From contig NZ_VRLV01000010.1 of the NCBI RefSeq assembly GCF_009760925.1, forward strand, positions 310,001 to 374,000: 64,000 bases of DNA, given 5' to 3'. This DNA comes from Nonomuraea typhae. Its GTDB lineage: Bacteria > Actinomycetota > Actinomycetes > Streptosporangiales > Streptosporangiaceae. The notes beneath the pieces are model-generated. The model made no database searches, was not told the origin of the DNA, and saw only the letters and a list, made by a program, of their open reading frames with translations. This document shows, one piece after another, positions 49,128 through 58,052 of the stretch (its first letter is position 1; every line of letters begins with the position of its first letter). The position numbers and the translations under genes are program-made.

Positions 49128-50356
49128 CACCCGAAGGCGGCCTTCACGGCGGCAGCGGCCTCGGTGGTGGCCTCCTCGACGGTCGACTGCTTGGTGGCGA
49201 TCTTCTGCAGCATCGTCGGGATGACCTTGCCGTTGTCGATCTTCACCCAGGCGGGGTCGACGGGGACGAACTTGGTGCCCTTGGCGACCGCGTCCAGGAA
49301 CGGCTTGACGAAGGGGTCCTTGGCCGCCAGCTCCGTGCTCAGGCCGGTCAGCGTGGGCAGATTGCCCATCGCCTCGTACATCTTGGCCTGATATGCCTTG
49401 CCGCCGAGCAGCTTGATGAAGTCGTTGGCCAGGGTGCGGTGCTTGGCGCTCTTCATCACGCCCAGGTTGTTGCCGCCGGCGAAGGCGGGGGCGATCGAGC
49501 CGGGCTCGGCGCCGGGCAGCGGGATGACCTTGTACTTGCTGCCCACCGCGCCCGCTTCCACGGCCGAGCGGTTGAAGTTGCCGATGATGCCCATGCCCGC
49601 CTTGCCGCTGGCGAACAGCTCGACGGTCTTGCCACCGGTCAGCGAGGCGCACGCCTGGGGCGGGCAGATCTCGTCGGTGAGCAGGTCGGTGTACGCCTTG
49701 ACGCCCTTGCGGGCCTCGGCGCCGTCGAGCGTGGTGACGTCGCCGCCGGCGTCCCAGACGAACGGCATGGCGCCGAAGGTGTACTCGCCGCCGACGGCGA
49801 TGCCGTACAGATCGGGCTTCTTGGCGCGGATCGTCTTGGCCGTCTCGGTCAGCTCCGCGATCGAGGTCGGCGGCTTGAGCTTGAGCTCGTCGAAGACGTC
49901 GGTGCGGTAGTAGAGGGCGCGGATGCCGATGAACCACGGCAGGCCGTACACCTTGCCGTCGACGGTCGCGGACTTCAGCAAGGTGGGGCTGATGTCCTGG
50001 CCGGCCAGGTCGAGTTCGGCGAAGCCGCCGGCCGCGGCGTACTCGGCCAGGTCGGTGTTGCCGTACTCGGCCACGTCCGGGGCGCTGGCCGGGTCGTTGA
50101 AGGCGCCCTTGAACTTCTCGTGGCGCGCGGGGGTCGTCGGGACCCAGCTGATCTGGACGGTGACGTCCTTGTGCGACGCCGTGAACTCCTTGATCGCCTC
50201 CTGGACGACCTTGTCCTTGGGCGCGCGGTTGGGCTCGTCGAAGAGCCACACGTTGAGCGTTCCGGTCTTTTCGTCGCCTCCGCCCGTGGCCGGCGCGGTG
50301 GAGGGCGCGCACGCCGCCAGCGCCAGGAGGGCCACGGCACCGTAAAGAAACTTCAC
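49127..50356 (-). CDS. sugar ABC transporter solute-binding lipoprotein (family 1)
   Basis: A 409-residue extracytoplasmic binding protein. The lipoprotein signal is short, KFLYGAVALLALAAC, with Cys at about 16 as the lipidation site. The mature part is of the SBP_bac_1 type: TLNVWLFDEPN, YGNTDLAEYAAAGGFAELDL, GLPWFIGIRALYYRTDVFDEL, FASGKAGMGIIGNF, with GGNNLGVMKSAK. The GTG at 50356 has GGGAGG 5-10 bases upstream. It heads the importer operon. The divergent IclR regulator and KDG-kinase-like gene suggest a sugar acid or uronide-derived sugar as the ligand. Confidence 0.93.
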   Translation of the reverse strand: MKFLYGAVALLALAACAPSTAPATGGGDEKTGTLNVWLFDEPNRAPKDKVVQEAIKEFTASHKDVTVQISWVPTTPARHEKFKGAFNDPASAPDVAEYGNTDLAEYAAAGGFAELDLAGQDISPTLLKSATVDGKVYGLPWFIGIRALYYRTDVFDELKLKPPTSIAELTETAKTIRAKKPDLYGIAVGGEYTFGAMPFVWDAGGDVTTLDGAEARKGVKAYTDLLTDEICPPQACASLTGGKTVELFASGKAGMGIIGNFNRSAVEAGAVGSKYKVIPLPGAEPGSIAPAFAGGNNLGVMKSAKHRTLANDFIKLLGGKAYQAKMYEAMGNLPTLTGLSTELAAKDPFVKPFLDAVAKGTKFVPVDPAWVKIDNGKVIPTMLQKIATKQSTVEEATTEAAAAVKAAFG

Positions 50357-50410
50357 TGTTACCTCCCTTTGGCGCAGACCCTAGGAAGCCCACCGGAAGT
50401 CGGAAAGACT

Positions 50411-50459
50411 TGTCACGACTTGTTGTGCAATGCAGAACAGCGTGCTGCAAAATGTGACA
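50411..50459. promoter_or_regulatory. inverted repeat in the importer/IclR divergent promoter
   Basis: TGTCAC at 50411-50416 and its exact complement GTGACA at 50454-50459 flank an A+T-richer core containing TTGTGCAATGCAGAAC. The interval controls both the binding-protein gene and the IclR gene. It is a plausible IclR site, but the arms are short and far apart. Confidence 0.35.
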
Positions 50460-50490
50460 TCTATGGTTGCCGAGCCGTAATTTGGCGATC

Positions 50491-51240
50491 GTGTCTGACC
50501 GGAACCAGTCAGCCTCGCTGCGCCGCGCCCTGTTGGTCCTCGACCACGTCCGCCTGCACAGCGGCCTGACGCTCACCCAGCTCGCCGAGGCCCTGGACCT
50601 GTCCAAGAGCACCGTCTCGCGGCTGGCCGCCCCGCTCATCGAGGCCCGTCTGCTGGAGCGTGACAGGAAGACCGGCGCCTTCCGGCTCGGCCACGGCACG
50701 CTCCAGCTCGGCCAGGCGTACCTGGCCACCCTCGACCTGCGCGCGGTCGCCGCCGAGGAGTCGCACCGGCTGGTCGCCGAGGTCCGCGAGACCGTGCACC
50801 TGGTCGTCTACGACCCGCCGCACGTGGTCTACATCGACAAGGTCGAGAACCAGGCGACCGTCCGCATGGCCTCGCGCATCGGCAGCCGGGGCCCCCTGCA
50901 CTCCACCGCCGTCGGCAAGGCCATCCTGGCCTGGCAGCCCGAGTCGGCGATCCCCGAGGAACTGCCCGCCAAGACCAAGCACACCATCACCGGCCACGAG
51001 CAGCTGCGCCGCGAGCTGGTCAGGATCCGGCAGCGCGGCTACTCGGTGGATGATCGCGAGAACGAGCCCGAGGTACGCTGCGTCGCCGCGCCGATCTTCA
51101 ACCACACCGACACGGTCAGCGCCGCCATCTCGGTCTCCGGGCTCACCTCGCGCATCACCGCCGCGCGGGTGCGCGAGGTCGGACCGATCGTGGCCGCGGC
51201 CGCCGCCCGCATCTCGAGAAAGCTGGGTTCCTCACGATGA
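50491..51240 (+). CDS. IclR-family regulator of the sugar importer
   Basis: A 249-residue regulator. The N-terminal winged helix is LRRALLVLDHVRLHSGLTLTQLAEALDLSKSTVSRLAAPL, and the C-terminal effector domain has the usual RMASRIGSRGPLHSTAVGKAILAW and RGYSVDDRENEPEVRCVAAPIF. This resembles KdgR-like IclR proteins that sense sugar acids. GTG 50491 is chosen (MSDRNQS...), with a TTG at 50467 as an alternative; no good ribosome site is seen for either. Its stop overlaps the kinase start as ATGA, so both are cotranscribed and probably control and use the imported sugar. Confidence 0.88.
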   Translation: MSDRNQSASLRRALLVLDHVRLHSGLTLTQLAEALDLSKSTVSRLAAPLIEARLLERDRKTGAFRLGHGTLQLGQAYLATLDLRAVAAEESHRLVAEVRETVHLVVYDPPHVVYIDKVENQATVRMASRIGSRGPLHSTAVGKAILAWQPESAIPEELPAKTKHTITGHEQLRRELVRIRQRGYSVDDRENEPEVRCVAAPIFNHTDTVSAAISVSGLTSRITAARVREVGPIVAAAAARISRKLGSSR

Positions 51241-52172
51241 CCGACCTGGTGACCTTCGGCGAGACCATGGCCCTGTTCGCCGCCCGGCGGACCGGGCCGC
51301 TGCGCTTCGCCCGGGACTTCGACCTCGGGCTGGGCGGCGCCGAGTCGAACGTGGCGATCGGCGTCAGCCGGCTCGGCCACGAGGCCACCTGGATCGGCCG
51401 CGTCGGCCGGGACGAGTTCGGCGAGCTGATCACCGCGACCCTGCGCGCCGAACGGGTGCGCGTCCACGCCGTCGAGGACGCCGAGGCCCCCACCGGCCTC
51501 ATGATCAAGGGCAGGCGCACCGCCGACCTCATCGACGTGCGCTACTACCGCAAGCACAGCGCCGGCTCCCACCTCTCCCCCGCCGACCTCGACCCCGCGC
51601 TGATCGTCTCCGCCCGCGTCCTGCACGTCTCGGCCATCACCCCCGCGCTGTCGGCCTCCGCCCGCGCGGCCGTACGGCACGCCATCGACGTGGCCCGCTC
51701 GGCGGGGATCTTCGTCTCCCTGGACGTCAACTACCGCAAGGCCCTGTGGTCGCCGCAGGAGGCGGGGGCGTGGCTGCGCTCGGTGCTCCCCGACGTGGAC
51801 GTGGTCTTCGCCACCGAGGCCGAGGCCCGCCTGGTCGCCGCCGCCGACGACCCCGTCGCCCTGGCCAAGGCCATGGGTCCGCGCCACGTGCTGCTCAAGT
51901 TCGGCGCGCGCGGGGCGCTGGAGCTGTCCGGCGACGAGGTACGGCAGGCCGCGCCGTACCAGGTGACGGAGGTGGACCCGGTCGGCGCGGGCGACGCGTT
52001 CGCCGCCGGGTGGCTGGCGGACTGGCTGGCCGGCGCCGACCCGGAGCAGCGCCTGCGCACGGCCTGCGCCGCGGGCGCGTTCGCGGTGACCTCGCAGGGC
52101 GACTGGGAGTCGCTGCCCCGGCGGGCCGATCTGGAGCTGCTGGAGGGGTCCGCCGACGGCGTCAGCCGCTGA
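51237..52172 (+). CDS. PfkB-family sugar kinase, 2-keto-3-deoxygluconate kinase type
   Basis: A 311-residue ribokinase-fold enzyme. It begins with LVTFGETMALFAARRTGPL and GGAESNVAIGVSRLGHEATWIGRVG (signature 1) and ends with the anion-hole/catalytic motif VDPVGAGDAFAAG (signature 2, catalytic Asp). The FGE(T/I)M start is common for KDG kinases, which phosphorylate 2-dehydro-3-deoxygluconate at C6. The fit with the IclR regulator (4-base overlap) and the sugar importer supports a role in sugar-acid breakdown. No KDPG aldolase gene lies nearby. Confidence 0.88.
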   Translation: MTDLVTFGETMALFAARRTGPLRFARDFDLGLGGAESNVAIGVSRLGHEATWIGRVGRDEFGELITATLRAERVRVHAVEDAEAPTGLMIKGRRTADLIDVRYYRKHSAGSHLSPADLDPALIVSARVLHVSAITPALSASARAAVRHAIDVARSAGIFVSLDVNYRKALWSPQEAGAWLRSVLPDVDVVFATEAEARLVAAADDPVALAKAMGPRHVLLKFGARGALELSGDEVRQAAPYQVTEVDPVGAGDAFAAGWLADWLAGADPEQRLRTACAAGAFAVTSQGDWESLPRRADLELLEGSADGVSR

Positions 52173-52239
52173 CTACTACTCATCATCGGATTTCATGGCT
52201 AGAGTGCTCCCACGACCTCGCATACCCCCCGGAGGTTCC

Positions 52240-53829
52240 GTGAAGTACCGTGCCGTTCTCGTCTTCCCCCTGCTCGTGGCCCTGGCAGCCTGCGGGCAGA
52301 GCGGACAGCAGCAGCCCGTGACCCAGCAAGCCAGAACCGTCACCATCGCGATCTCCTCCGACGAGGGGACCCTGACCCCGTTCACCAACGAGAGCGGCTA
52401 TCCGGGCGACAACCTGGTCAAGCTCATCTTCGACACCCTCCTCGTGCAGAAGGGCGACGGAGTCGCGCCGTCGCTGGCCACCGCGATCGAGACCACCGAC
52501 AACAAGGTCTTCAGACTCCCCCTGCGCACCGGCGTCACCTGGCAGGACGGCAAGCCGTTCACCGCCGACGACGTGGTGTTCAGCGTGGAGTTCTACCGCA
52601 AGAACATGTCCGGCGACTCGGCCATCGACGTGCGCCCGATCGAGAAGGTCGGCGCCGAGGGCGGCACGGTGACGATGACGCTCAAGGCCCCCGACCCCGA
52701 GTTCCCGCTGCGCATCCTCGCGGACATGGCCATGCTGCCCAAGCACCTGTGGGAGTCGGTGACCAAGGTCAACGAGGCCGGCACCGACAAGGCGATCGGC
52801 ACCGGCCCGTTCAAGCTCACCGCCTACGACAAGGAACGCGGCTACACGCTGACCGCCAACCCCGGCTACTTCGGCGGCACGCCCAAGGTCGAGACCGTCA
52901 AGGTCAGCGTCATCCCGCAGGAGACCACCCAGTTCGCCGCCCTGCGCACCGGCGAGGTCTCCATGTCGGTCAGGAACGTGCCGCCGCAGCAGCGCGCCGC
53001 CCTGCAGAACCAGCCGGGCATCGGCATCGTGGAAGGCACCGAGTTCGCCTCTACCCTGCTGCAGTTCAACACCACCAGGCCGCCCTTCGACCGGGCGGAG
53101 GTACGGCGGGCCCTGTCCATGGCCATCGACGTCCAGGACCTGGTCAAGACCGCCCTGCTCGGCCAGGGCACGCCCGGCAACCCGGGCTTCGTGCACCCCG
53201 AGTCCCCGGTCAAGGGCGTCCCGATGCCGCCGCTGTTCGACGCCGCCGCGGCCGCCCGGCAGCTCGACGCGCTCGGCGCCAAGCCGGGGTCCGGCGGCGT
53301 CAGGGTGCTGGACGGCAAGCCGATGAGCTACGAACTCCTCGTCCAGAGCACCTCCACCGACCGGCTGCGCAGCGCCGAGCTCATCCGCGACATGCTCAAG
53401 ACGGCCGGCGTCGAGATCAAGGTCACCGCACTCGACCCCGACTCGCTCGACACCAAGGTCTGGCCCGACTACGACGTCAAGAAGGGCCGCAACTACGACC
53501 TGACCATGTGGGGCTGGTCGGCCCCGATCATGCAGACGAGCAGCCAGATCGTCTCGTTGTTCGACGGCGACCCCGAGGACGGCACCCTCAACATCGGCGG
53601 CTTCGAGAACGCCGCCGTGGACCAGACCATCGACGAGCTCAGGGCCACCACCACGCCGCAGGCGCGCACCGCCGCCGCGGCCAAGCTCCAGCAGCAGGTC
53701 GCCGAGCAGTTGCCCTTCCTCACCCTGTACTACCGGGGCGGCGCCTACGCCTACCGCAAGGACGCCTACTCCGGCTGGAAGTGGCAGAACGGCCTCGGCA
53801 TCCTGCACAGCGGCTCGTTCCTGCCATGA
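52240..53829 (+). CDS. peptide/nickel-class ABC solute-binding lipoprotein (SBP_bac_5)
   Basis: A 529-residue binding protein of family 5. Lipoprotein signal: KYRAVLVFPLLVALAAC, with Cys at about 18. The mature protein has LTPFTNESGYPGDNLVKLIFDTLL, TWQDGKPFTADDVVFSVEFY and the later LSMAIDVQDLVKTALLGQG typical of Dpp/Opp/Nik binding proteins. GTG 52240 lies 4 bases after GGAGG and begins the signal peptide; the ATG at 52195 would add 15 unlikely residues. It is the first gene of a tight five-gene operon that ends in a FhuF-like reductase, so its ligand may be a ferric siderophore rather than a peptide. Confidence 0.92.
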   Translation: MKYRAVLVFPLLVALAACGQSGQQQPVTQQARTVTIAISSDEGTLTPFTNESGYPGDNLVKLIFDTLLVQKGDGVAPSLATAIETTDNKVFRLPLRTGVTWQDGKPFTADDVVFSVEFYRKNMSGDSAIDVRPIEKVGAEGGTVTMTLKAPDPEFPLRILADMAMLPKHLWESVTKVNEAGTDKAIGTGPFKLTAYDKERGYTLTANPGYFGGTPKVETVKVSVIPQETTQFAALRTGEVSMSVRNVPPQQRAALQNQPGIGIVEGTEFASTLLQFNTTRPPFDRAEVRRALSMAIDVQDLVKTALLGQGTPGNPGFVHPESPVKGVPMPPLFDAAAAARQLDALGAKPGSGGVRVLDGKPMSYELLVQSTSTDRLRSAELIRDMLKTAGVEIKVTALDPDSLDTKVWPDYDVKKGRNYDLTMWGWSAPIMQTSSQIVSLFDGDPEDGTLNIGGFENAAVDQTIDELRATTTPQARTAAAAKLQQQVAEQLPFLTLYYRGGAYAYRKDAYSGWKWQNGLGILHSGSFLP

Positions 53830-54740
53830 AACGGCTCCTCGAGTACGGCGCGGTCGTGGCCGTCGCGCTGTTGATCAACTTCCTGCTGCCCCGGGCGCTG
53901 CCGGGCGGGCCGATGAAGCTCTTCGGCAGCCCCGAGGCGCTGTCCAGGCTGACCGAGGCCGAACGGCTCCAGATCGCCCAGCAGTACGGCTTCGGCCGTC
54001 CCCTGCCCGAGCAGTTCCTCGACTACCTCACCGGCATCCTCACCCTCGACCTCGGCACCTCGCTGTCCGACGGCCGCCCGGTCACCGAGGCCATCGGCGG
54101 CGCGCTGCCCTGGACGCTGCTGCTCGTCGGCACCGCCATCGTCATCACCACCCTGCTCGGCGTCGCCCTCGGCGTGCTCGGCGCGCTGCGCCGGCGCAGG
54201 GGCGGCGGTGGCGGCCTGCTCGGCACCGCCATCGTCCTCGACTCGCTGCCCGCCTTCTGGCTCGGCATGCTGCTCATCGTGCTGTTCGGGGTCCAGCTCG
54301 GCGTCCTGCCGACCTACGGCGCCGGCAGCCCGGCCCACCTCGTGCTGCCCGTCACCACGCTGGTCGTGACCGGGCTCGGGTACTTCTTCCTCTACACCCG
54401 CTCGTCCATGCTGGCCGTGCTCACCAGCGAGCCCGTCCAGCACGCCCACGCCCGCGGCGTGCCGTACGGGCAGCTCGTCCGCCGGCACGCGCTGCGCCCG
54501 GCCCTGCTGCCCGTGCACACGATCGTGCTCATGGAGATCGGCTTCCTGGCCGCCGGGGCGATCGTCATCGAGACGGTCTTCGCCTACCCGGGGCTCGGGC
54601 GGCTGACGTTCGGGGCGATCACCGCCCGCGACTACCCCCTGATGCAGGGGGCGTTCCTCGTGCTGACGCTCATGGTCGTGGTCATGAACGCGATCGCCGA
54701 CGCCACCTATCCGCTGCTCGACCCGCGGGCCCGGCAATGA
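53826..54740 (+). CDS. peptide/nickel-class ABC permease, DppB type
   Basis: A 304-residue permease with six helices and the DppB-like N-terminus LLINFLLPRALPGGPMKLF. The periplasmic loop RLQIAQQYGFGRPLPEQFLDYL is usual for this type, and the cytoplasmic EAA-like loop is SEPVQHAHARGVPYGQLVRRHALR. The ATG overlaps the binding-protein stop as ATGA. It works with the following DppC-type subunit and the fused ATPase. Confidence 0.92.
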   Translation: MKRLLEYGAVVAVALLINFLLPRALPGGPMKLFGSPEALSRLTEAERLQIAQQYGFGRPLPEQFLDYLTGILTLDLGTSLSDGRPVTEAIGGALPWTLLLVGTAIVITTLLGVALGVLGALRRRRGGGGGLLGTAIVLDSLPAFWLGMLLIVLFGVQLGVLPTYGAGSPAHLVLPVTTLVVTGLGYFFLYTRSSMLAVLTSEPVQHAHARGVPYGQLVRRHALRPALLPVHTIVLMEIGFLAAGAIVIETVFAYPGLGRLTFGAITARDYPLMQGAFLVLTLMVVVMNAIADATYPLLDPRARQ

Positions 54741-55564
54741 GGGCGCTCGGCAGGCAGGGGACGGCCGGCGCCGTCCTGCTGGCCTGCGTCGCCGCCGCCG
54801 CCGGCTACGGGCTCCTCCTGCCGGACTCGGCGGGCAGGGAACGCATCGGCCAGCCGTACGCGCCGCCGGGGCCGGGGCTGCCGCTCGGCGCGGACGACCT
54901 CGGGCGCAGCCTGCTCGACCAGTTGCTCATCGGCGCGGCGGGCTCGCTCGGCGTCGGGTTCATCGTGGCCGCGATCGTCACCGTGCTGGCCGCGGTCATC
55001 GGCGGGGCGGCCGGGATCGGGCCCAGGTGGCTGTCCAGGCTGATCATGCGCTCGATCGACGTCATGCTCATCCTGCCGGAGCTGATCCTGTTCATCCTGG
55101 CCGCCGCCTTCCTCGGGCAGTCGTTCGGCATCAAGGTGGCGATCCTGGCCGTGCTCATGTGGCCGGTGCCCGCCCGCGTGCTGCGCGCCGGCGTGCTGAC
55201 CGCGTGGTCGCGCGGCCACCTGGAGGTCGCCCGGGCCATGGGCGCCCCCCGCTGGTGGCTGCTGCTGCGGCACGGCTCCTACCTGATCGGGCCGCTGCTC
55301 ATCCCGGTGTTCGTCCGGGCCGCCATGCGCGCCGTCCTCTACGACGCCACCCTCTCCTTCCTCGGCCTCGGCGACCCGACCACGCCGAGCTGGGGAACCA
55401 CCTTGTACTGGGTGCAGGTCAACGGGGTCTTCCTGTCGGAGGCGTGGCTCTGGTGGGCGTTGCCGCCCGGCCTGGCGATCACGCTGACGGTGCTGTCGCT
55501 GGCGCTGATCGGCACCGCCGTCGAGGAACGGCTCAACCCGGCGCTGAAGGAGGTGCCCGCCTGA
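54737..55564 (+). CDS. peptide/nickel-class ABC permease, DppC type
   Basis: A 275-residue second permease. It carries GPGLPLGADDLGRSLLDQLLIGA, the conserved entrance of DppC-like subunits (usually LGTDxxGRDxxSR), and the EAA-like loop HLEVARAMGAPRWWLLLRHG. Its end VLSLALIGTAVEERLNPALKE is also typical. ATG overlaps the previous stop as ATGA; its own stop shares a base with the ATPase start. Confidence 0.92.
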   Translation: MRALGRQGTAGAVLLACVAAAAGYGLLLPDSAGRERIGQPYAPPGPGLPLGADDLGRSLLDQLLIGAAGSLGVGFIVAAIVTVLAAVIGGAAGIGPRWLSRLIMRSIDVMLILPELILFILAAAFLGQSFGIKVAILAVLMWPVPARVLRAGVLTAWSRGHLEVARAMGAPRWWLLLRHGSYLIGPLLIPVFVRAAMRAVLYDATLSFLGLGDPTTPSWGTTLYWVQVNGVFLSEAWLWWALPPGLAITLTVLSLALIGTAVEERLNPALKEVPA

Positions 55565-57288
55565 TGCTCTCGATCACCGAGATGTCGGTCCGCTACCACG
55601 GGCTGGCCGCCGTGGACCGGGTCAGCCTGGAAGTCGGCGACGGCGAGGTCGTCGCGCTCGTCGGCGAAAGCGGCTGCGGCAAGACCTCGCTGGCCAAGGC
55701 ACTGCTCGGGCTGCTGCCCGCGGGCGCCGAGGTGACCGGCTCCGCCCTGCTCGGCGACGACGACCTGGCCCGCCGTACCGACTGGACCGGCGTGCGCGGG
55801 CGCAAGGTCGCGATCGTGCCGCAGGGGGCGATGAGCGGGCTCAGCCCGGTCCACAAGGTCGGCGGGCAGCTGACGGAGATGCTGACGCTGCACGGCGGCC
55901 GAGCCCGGCCCGGCGAACTGCTGGAGCGCGTGGGGCTCGGCGCCGAGCACCTGACCTGCTACCCGCACGAGCTGTCCGGCGGGCAGCGGCAGCGGGTGGC
56001 CATCGCGCTGGCCCTGGCCGGCGAGCCCGCCCTGCTCGTCGCCGACGAGCCCACCACCGGGCTGGACGCGATCATCCAGCGCCAGGTGCTCACCCTGCTG
56101 ACCTCGCTGGGCATCGGCATGCTCATCGTCTCGCACGACCTCGCCGCGCTGGCGCCGCACGCCGACCGGGTCGCGGTCATGTACGCGGGCCGGCTGGCCG
56201 AGGTGCGCGCCAAGGGGGCGCCGGCCCGCCACCCGTACACGCTCGGCCTGCTCACCGCCACCCCCGCCACCGACCGCGCGATCCCCTGGGGCAGCGTCCC
56301 CGGCGCGGCGCCCGCGCTCGGCCAGGCCCCCGGCGGCTGCCGGTTCGCGCCGCGCTGCCCGCTCGTGCGCGACGTCTGCCACACCGAGGACCCGCCGCTC
56401 GTCGACGACCTCGCCTGCCACCACCCCGGCGAACCGGTCTATCCCGTGGTGCCGCGCACCGCCCCCTCCTCCGGTACGGCTGTCGCCGCCCTCACCGGGG
56501 TCCGCCACGTCTACCGCGGGCGCGGCGTCGAGGCGCTCAAGGGCGTGGACCTGACGGTGCGGGCCGGGGAGATCGTCGGACTCGTCGGGGAGAGCGGATC
56601 GGGCAAGTCCACGCTGGCCAGGATCGTGCTCGGCCTGATCAGGCCCACGGCCGGGCGGGTCGAGGTCGCCGGGGAGGAGCTGACCGGCCGCCGCGGCAGA
56701 GCACTGCGGCAGGTGCAGCGGCGCGTCGGCTTCGTCCACCAGGATCCCTACGACTCGCTGCACCCGGGCATGCGCGTGGGCGCCCTGGTGGCCGAGCCCT
56801 TGGTGCTCGGCCGCGGACGGCCGGAACGGCTCAGCCGCGGACGGCCGGAACGGCTCAGCCGCGGACGGCCGGAGCCGCTCGGCCGTGCGGGCGGCGATCG
56901 GGAGGCCCGGGTGCTGGCGGCGCTGGAGGCCGCCGGGCTGCCGTGCGACCGGGACTTCCTGCGGCGCTTCCCCGGCCAGCTCTCCGGCGGCCAGCGCCAG
57001 CGGGTCTCCATCGCCCGCGCCCTGGTCAACGAGCCGGTCCTGCTCATCGCCGACGAGGCCACCTCGATGCTGGACGTCTCGACCAGAGCCGGGATCGCCT
57101 CGACCCTGCGCGCCCTGGCGACCGAACGCGGCCTCGCGGTCGTGTTCGTCACCCACGACCTGGGCGAGGCCGTCCAGTCGTGCGACACGATCGTGGTGCT
57201 GCGCTCCGGAGAGATCGTCGAGCACGGCCCCGCGGCCGGCCTGGCCGCCGCACCGACCCACCCCTACACCCGGGAGCTTCTCACGTGA
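55564..57288 (+). CDS. fused two-domain ABC ATPase (DppD-DppF type)
   Basis: A 574-residue ATPase in which the two nucleotide-binding domains of an Opp/Dpp/Nik importer are joined. Domain 1: Walker A GESGCGKTSL, signature LSGGQRQRVAIALALAGEP, Walker B LLVADEPTTGLD, then an oligopeptide-type C-terminal Cys motif (CRFAPRCPLVRDVC). Domain 2: Walker A GESGSGKSTL, signature LSGGQRQRVSIARALVNEP, Walker B LLIADEATSMLD. Between Walker A and signature of domain 2 is a Arg/Gly/Pro-rich insertion from a 24-base tandem repeat. The ATG overlaps the DppC stop (TGATG), and the stop overlaps the reductase start as GTGA. Confidence 0.93.
   Translation: MLSITEMSVRYHGLAAVDRVSLEVGDGEVVALVGESGCGKTSLAKALLGLLPAGAEVTGSALLGDDDLARRTDWTGVRGRKVAIVPQGAMSGLSPVHKVGGQLTEMLTLHGGRARPGELLERVGLGAEHLTCYPHELSGGQRQRVAIALALAGEPALLVADEPTTGLDAIIQRQVLTLLTSLGIGMLIVSHDLAALAPHADRVAVMYAGRLAEVRAKGAPARHPYTLGLLTATPATDRAIPWGSVPGAAPALGQAPGGCRFAPRCPLVRDVCHTEDPPLVDDLACHHPGEPVYPVVPRTAPSSGTAVAALTGVRHVYRGRGVEALKGVDLTVRAGEIVGLVGESGSGKSTLARIVLGLIRPTAGRVEVAGEELTGRRGRALRQVQRRVGFVHQDPYDSLHPGMRVGALVAEPLVLGRGRPERLSRGRPERLSRGRPEPLGRAGGDREARVLAALEAAGLPCDRDFLRRFPGQLSGGQRQRVSIARALVNEPVLLIADEATSMLDVSTRAGIASTLRALATERGLAVVFVTHDLGEAVQSCDTIVVLRSGEIVEHGPAAGLAAAPTHPYTRELLT
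56811..56882 (+). repeat. three tandem 24-base repeats inside the fused ATPase gene
   Basis: Copies at 56811-56834, 56835-56858 and 56859-56882. The first two are identical, and the third differs at a few bases. Each encodes eight residues (RGRPERLS-type) in frame, lying in the helical subdomain of the second nucleotide-binding domain. A slippage-prone sequence that could vary between strains. Confidence 0.9.
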
Positions 57289-58034
57289 CCGATGTCTTCG
57301 CCCGCCTGGCCTCCTTCGGCGACCGCTACCGGCTGGAGACCGGGCCGTCCGGCGACGGCTGGCTGGCCTGCGACCGCCTCCTCGATCCCGGCTCGGCCGA
57401 ACTGGGCCGGGTGCTGGAGGCCGAGCGCACGGCCAGCGGCCAGGTCTCGGCGCACGCGACCGCGCTGACCGTCATGGCGGTCTACGCCGGCACCGTGACC
57501 GCCTCCGCGCTGCTGGCCTGGGCGCTGGAGGACGTGCTGGTGGACATGCGGCCGGGCAACGTGGCGATCCGGCTGTCACCGCACCACGGCTTCGAGTCGG
57601 TGGCGGTGCGCGAGGCCGCCGTGCGCCCCGGCTCCCTGGAGACGCTCGTCGCCTGGACGCTGGACGAGCACCTGCTGCCCCTGGCCCAGGCGATGCGCGT
57701 GCGCACCAAGGCGGGGCTGCGCCAGCTCAACGGCGGCGTGGCCCACGGGTGCGCGGCCGCCTTCTGCATCGCCAGCCGCCTGGGCGCCGACGTGGACACC
57801 CTGCACGCCGCCTACCTGCGCTTCCTGGCCGCCGCCCCGGTGCTGGACCCGCTCGGGGAGGTGGTACGGCTGCGCGAAGGCGACCGGGAGGGCCTGTTCT
57901 ACCTGCGCCGCACGTGTTGTCTGTTCTACACCTCGGCCGAGAAGGTGAAGTGCTCGAGCTGCTGCCTGGACAGCGTGGGCGACCGCCTGGCCGCCTACCG
58001 CAGGGTCCTGGCGGCCGGGGTCGTCCCCCATTGA
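57285..58034 (+). CDS. FhuF-like [2Fe-2S] ferric-siderophore reductase
   Basis: A 249-residue protein. The decisive mark is the C-terminal Cys pattern C211-C212-x10-C223-x2-C226 (RRTCCLFYTSAEKVKC then SSCC), the FhuF-type [2Fe-2S] motif. The N-terminal part has SAHATALTVMAVYAGTVTASALLAWA and the PGNVAIRL strand common to FhuF/IucA-like reductases. Such enzymes release iron from imported ferric siderophores by reduction. The GTG at 57285 overlaps the ATPase stop, so it is cotranscribed and coupled with the importer. This is the main reason to suspect that the operon imports a siderophore. Confidence 0.85.
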   Translation: MTDVFARLASFGDRYRLETGPSGDGWLACDRLLDPGSAELGRVLEAERTASGQVSAHATALTVMAVYAGTVTASALLAWALEDVLVDMRPGNVAIRLSPHHGFESVAVREAAVRPGSLETLVAWTLDEHLLPLAQAMRVRTKAGLRQLNGGVAHGCAAAFCIASRLGADVDTLHAAYLRFLAAAPVLDPLGEVVRLREGDREGLFYLRRTCCLFYTSAEKVKCSSCCLDSVGDRLAAYRRVLAAGVVPH

Positions 58035-58052
58035 AGTCGGTAGCATGTGCGC

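Noticed and set aside
52195..52239. ATG 52195 as the start of the peptide-class binding protein
   Set aside because: It would put 15 Arg/Pro-rich residues before the lipoprotein signal; GTG 52240 has GGAGG at the right distance.
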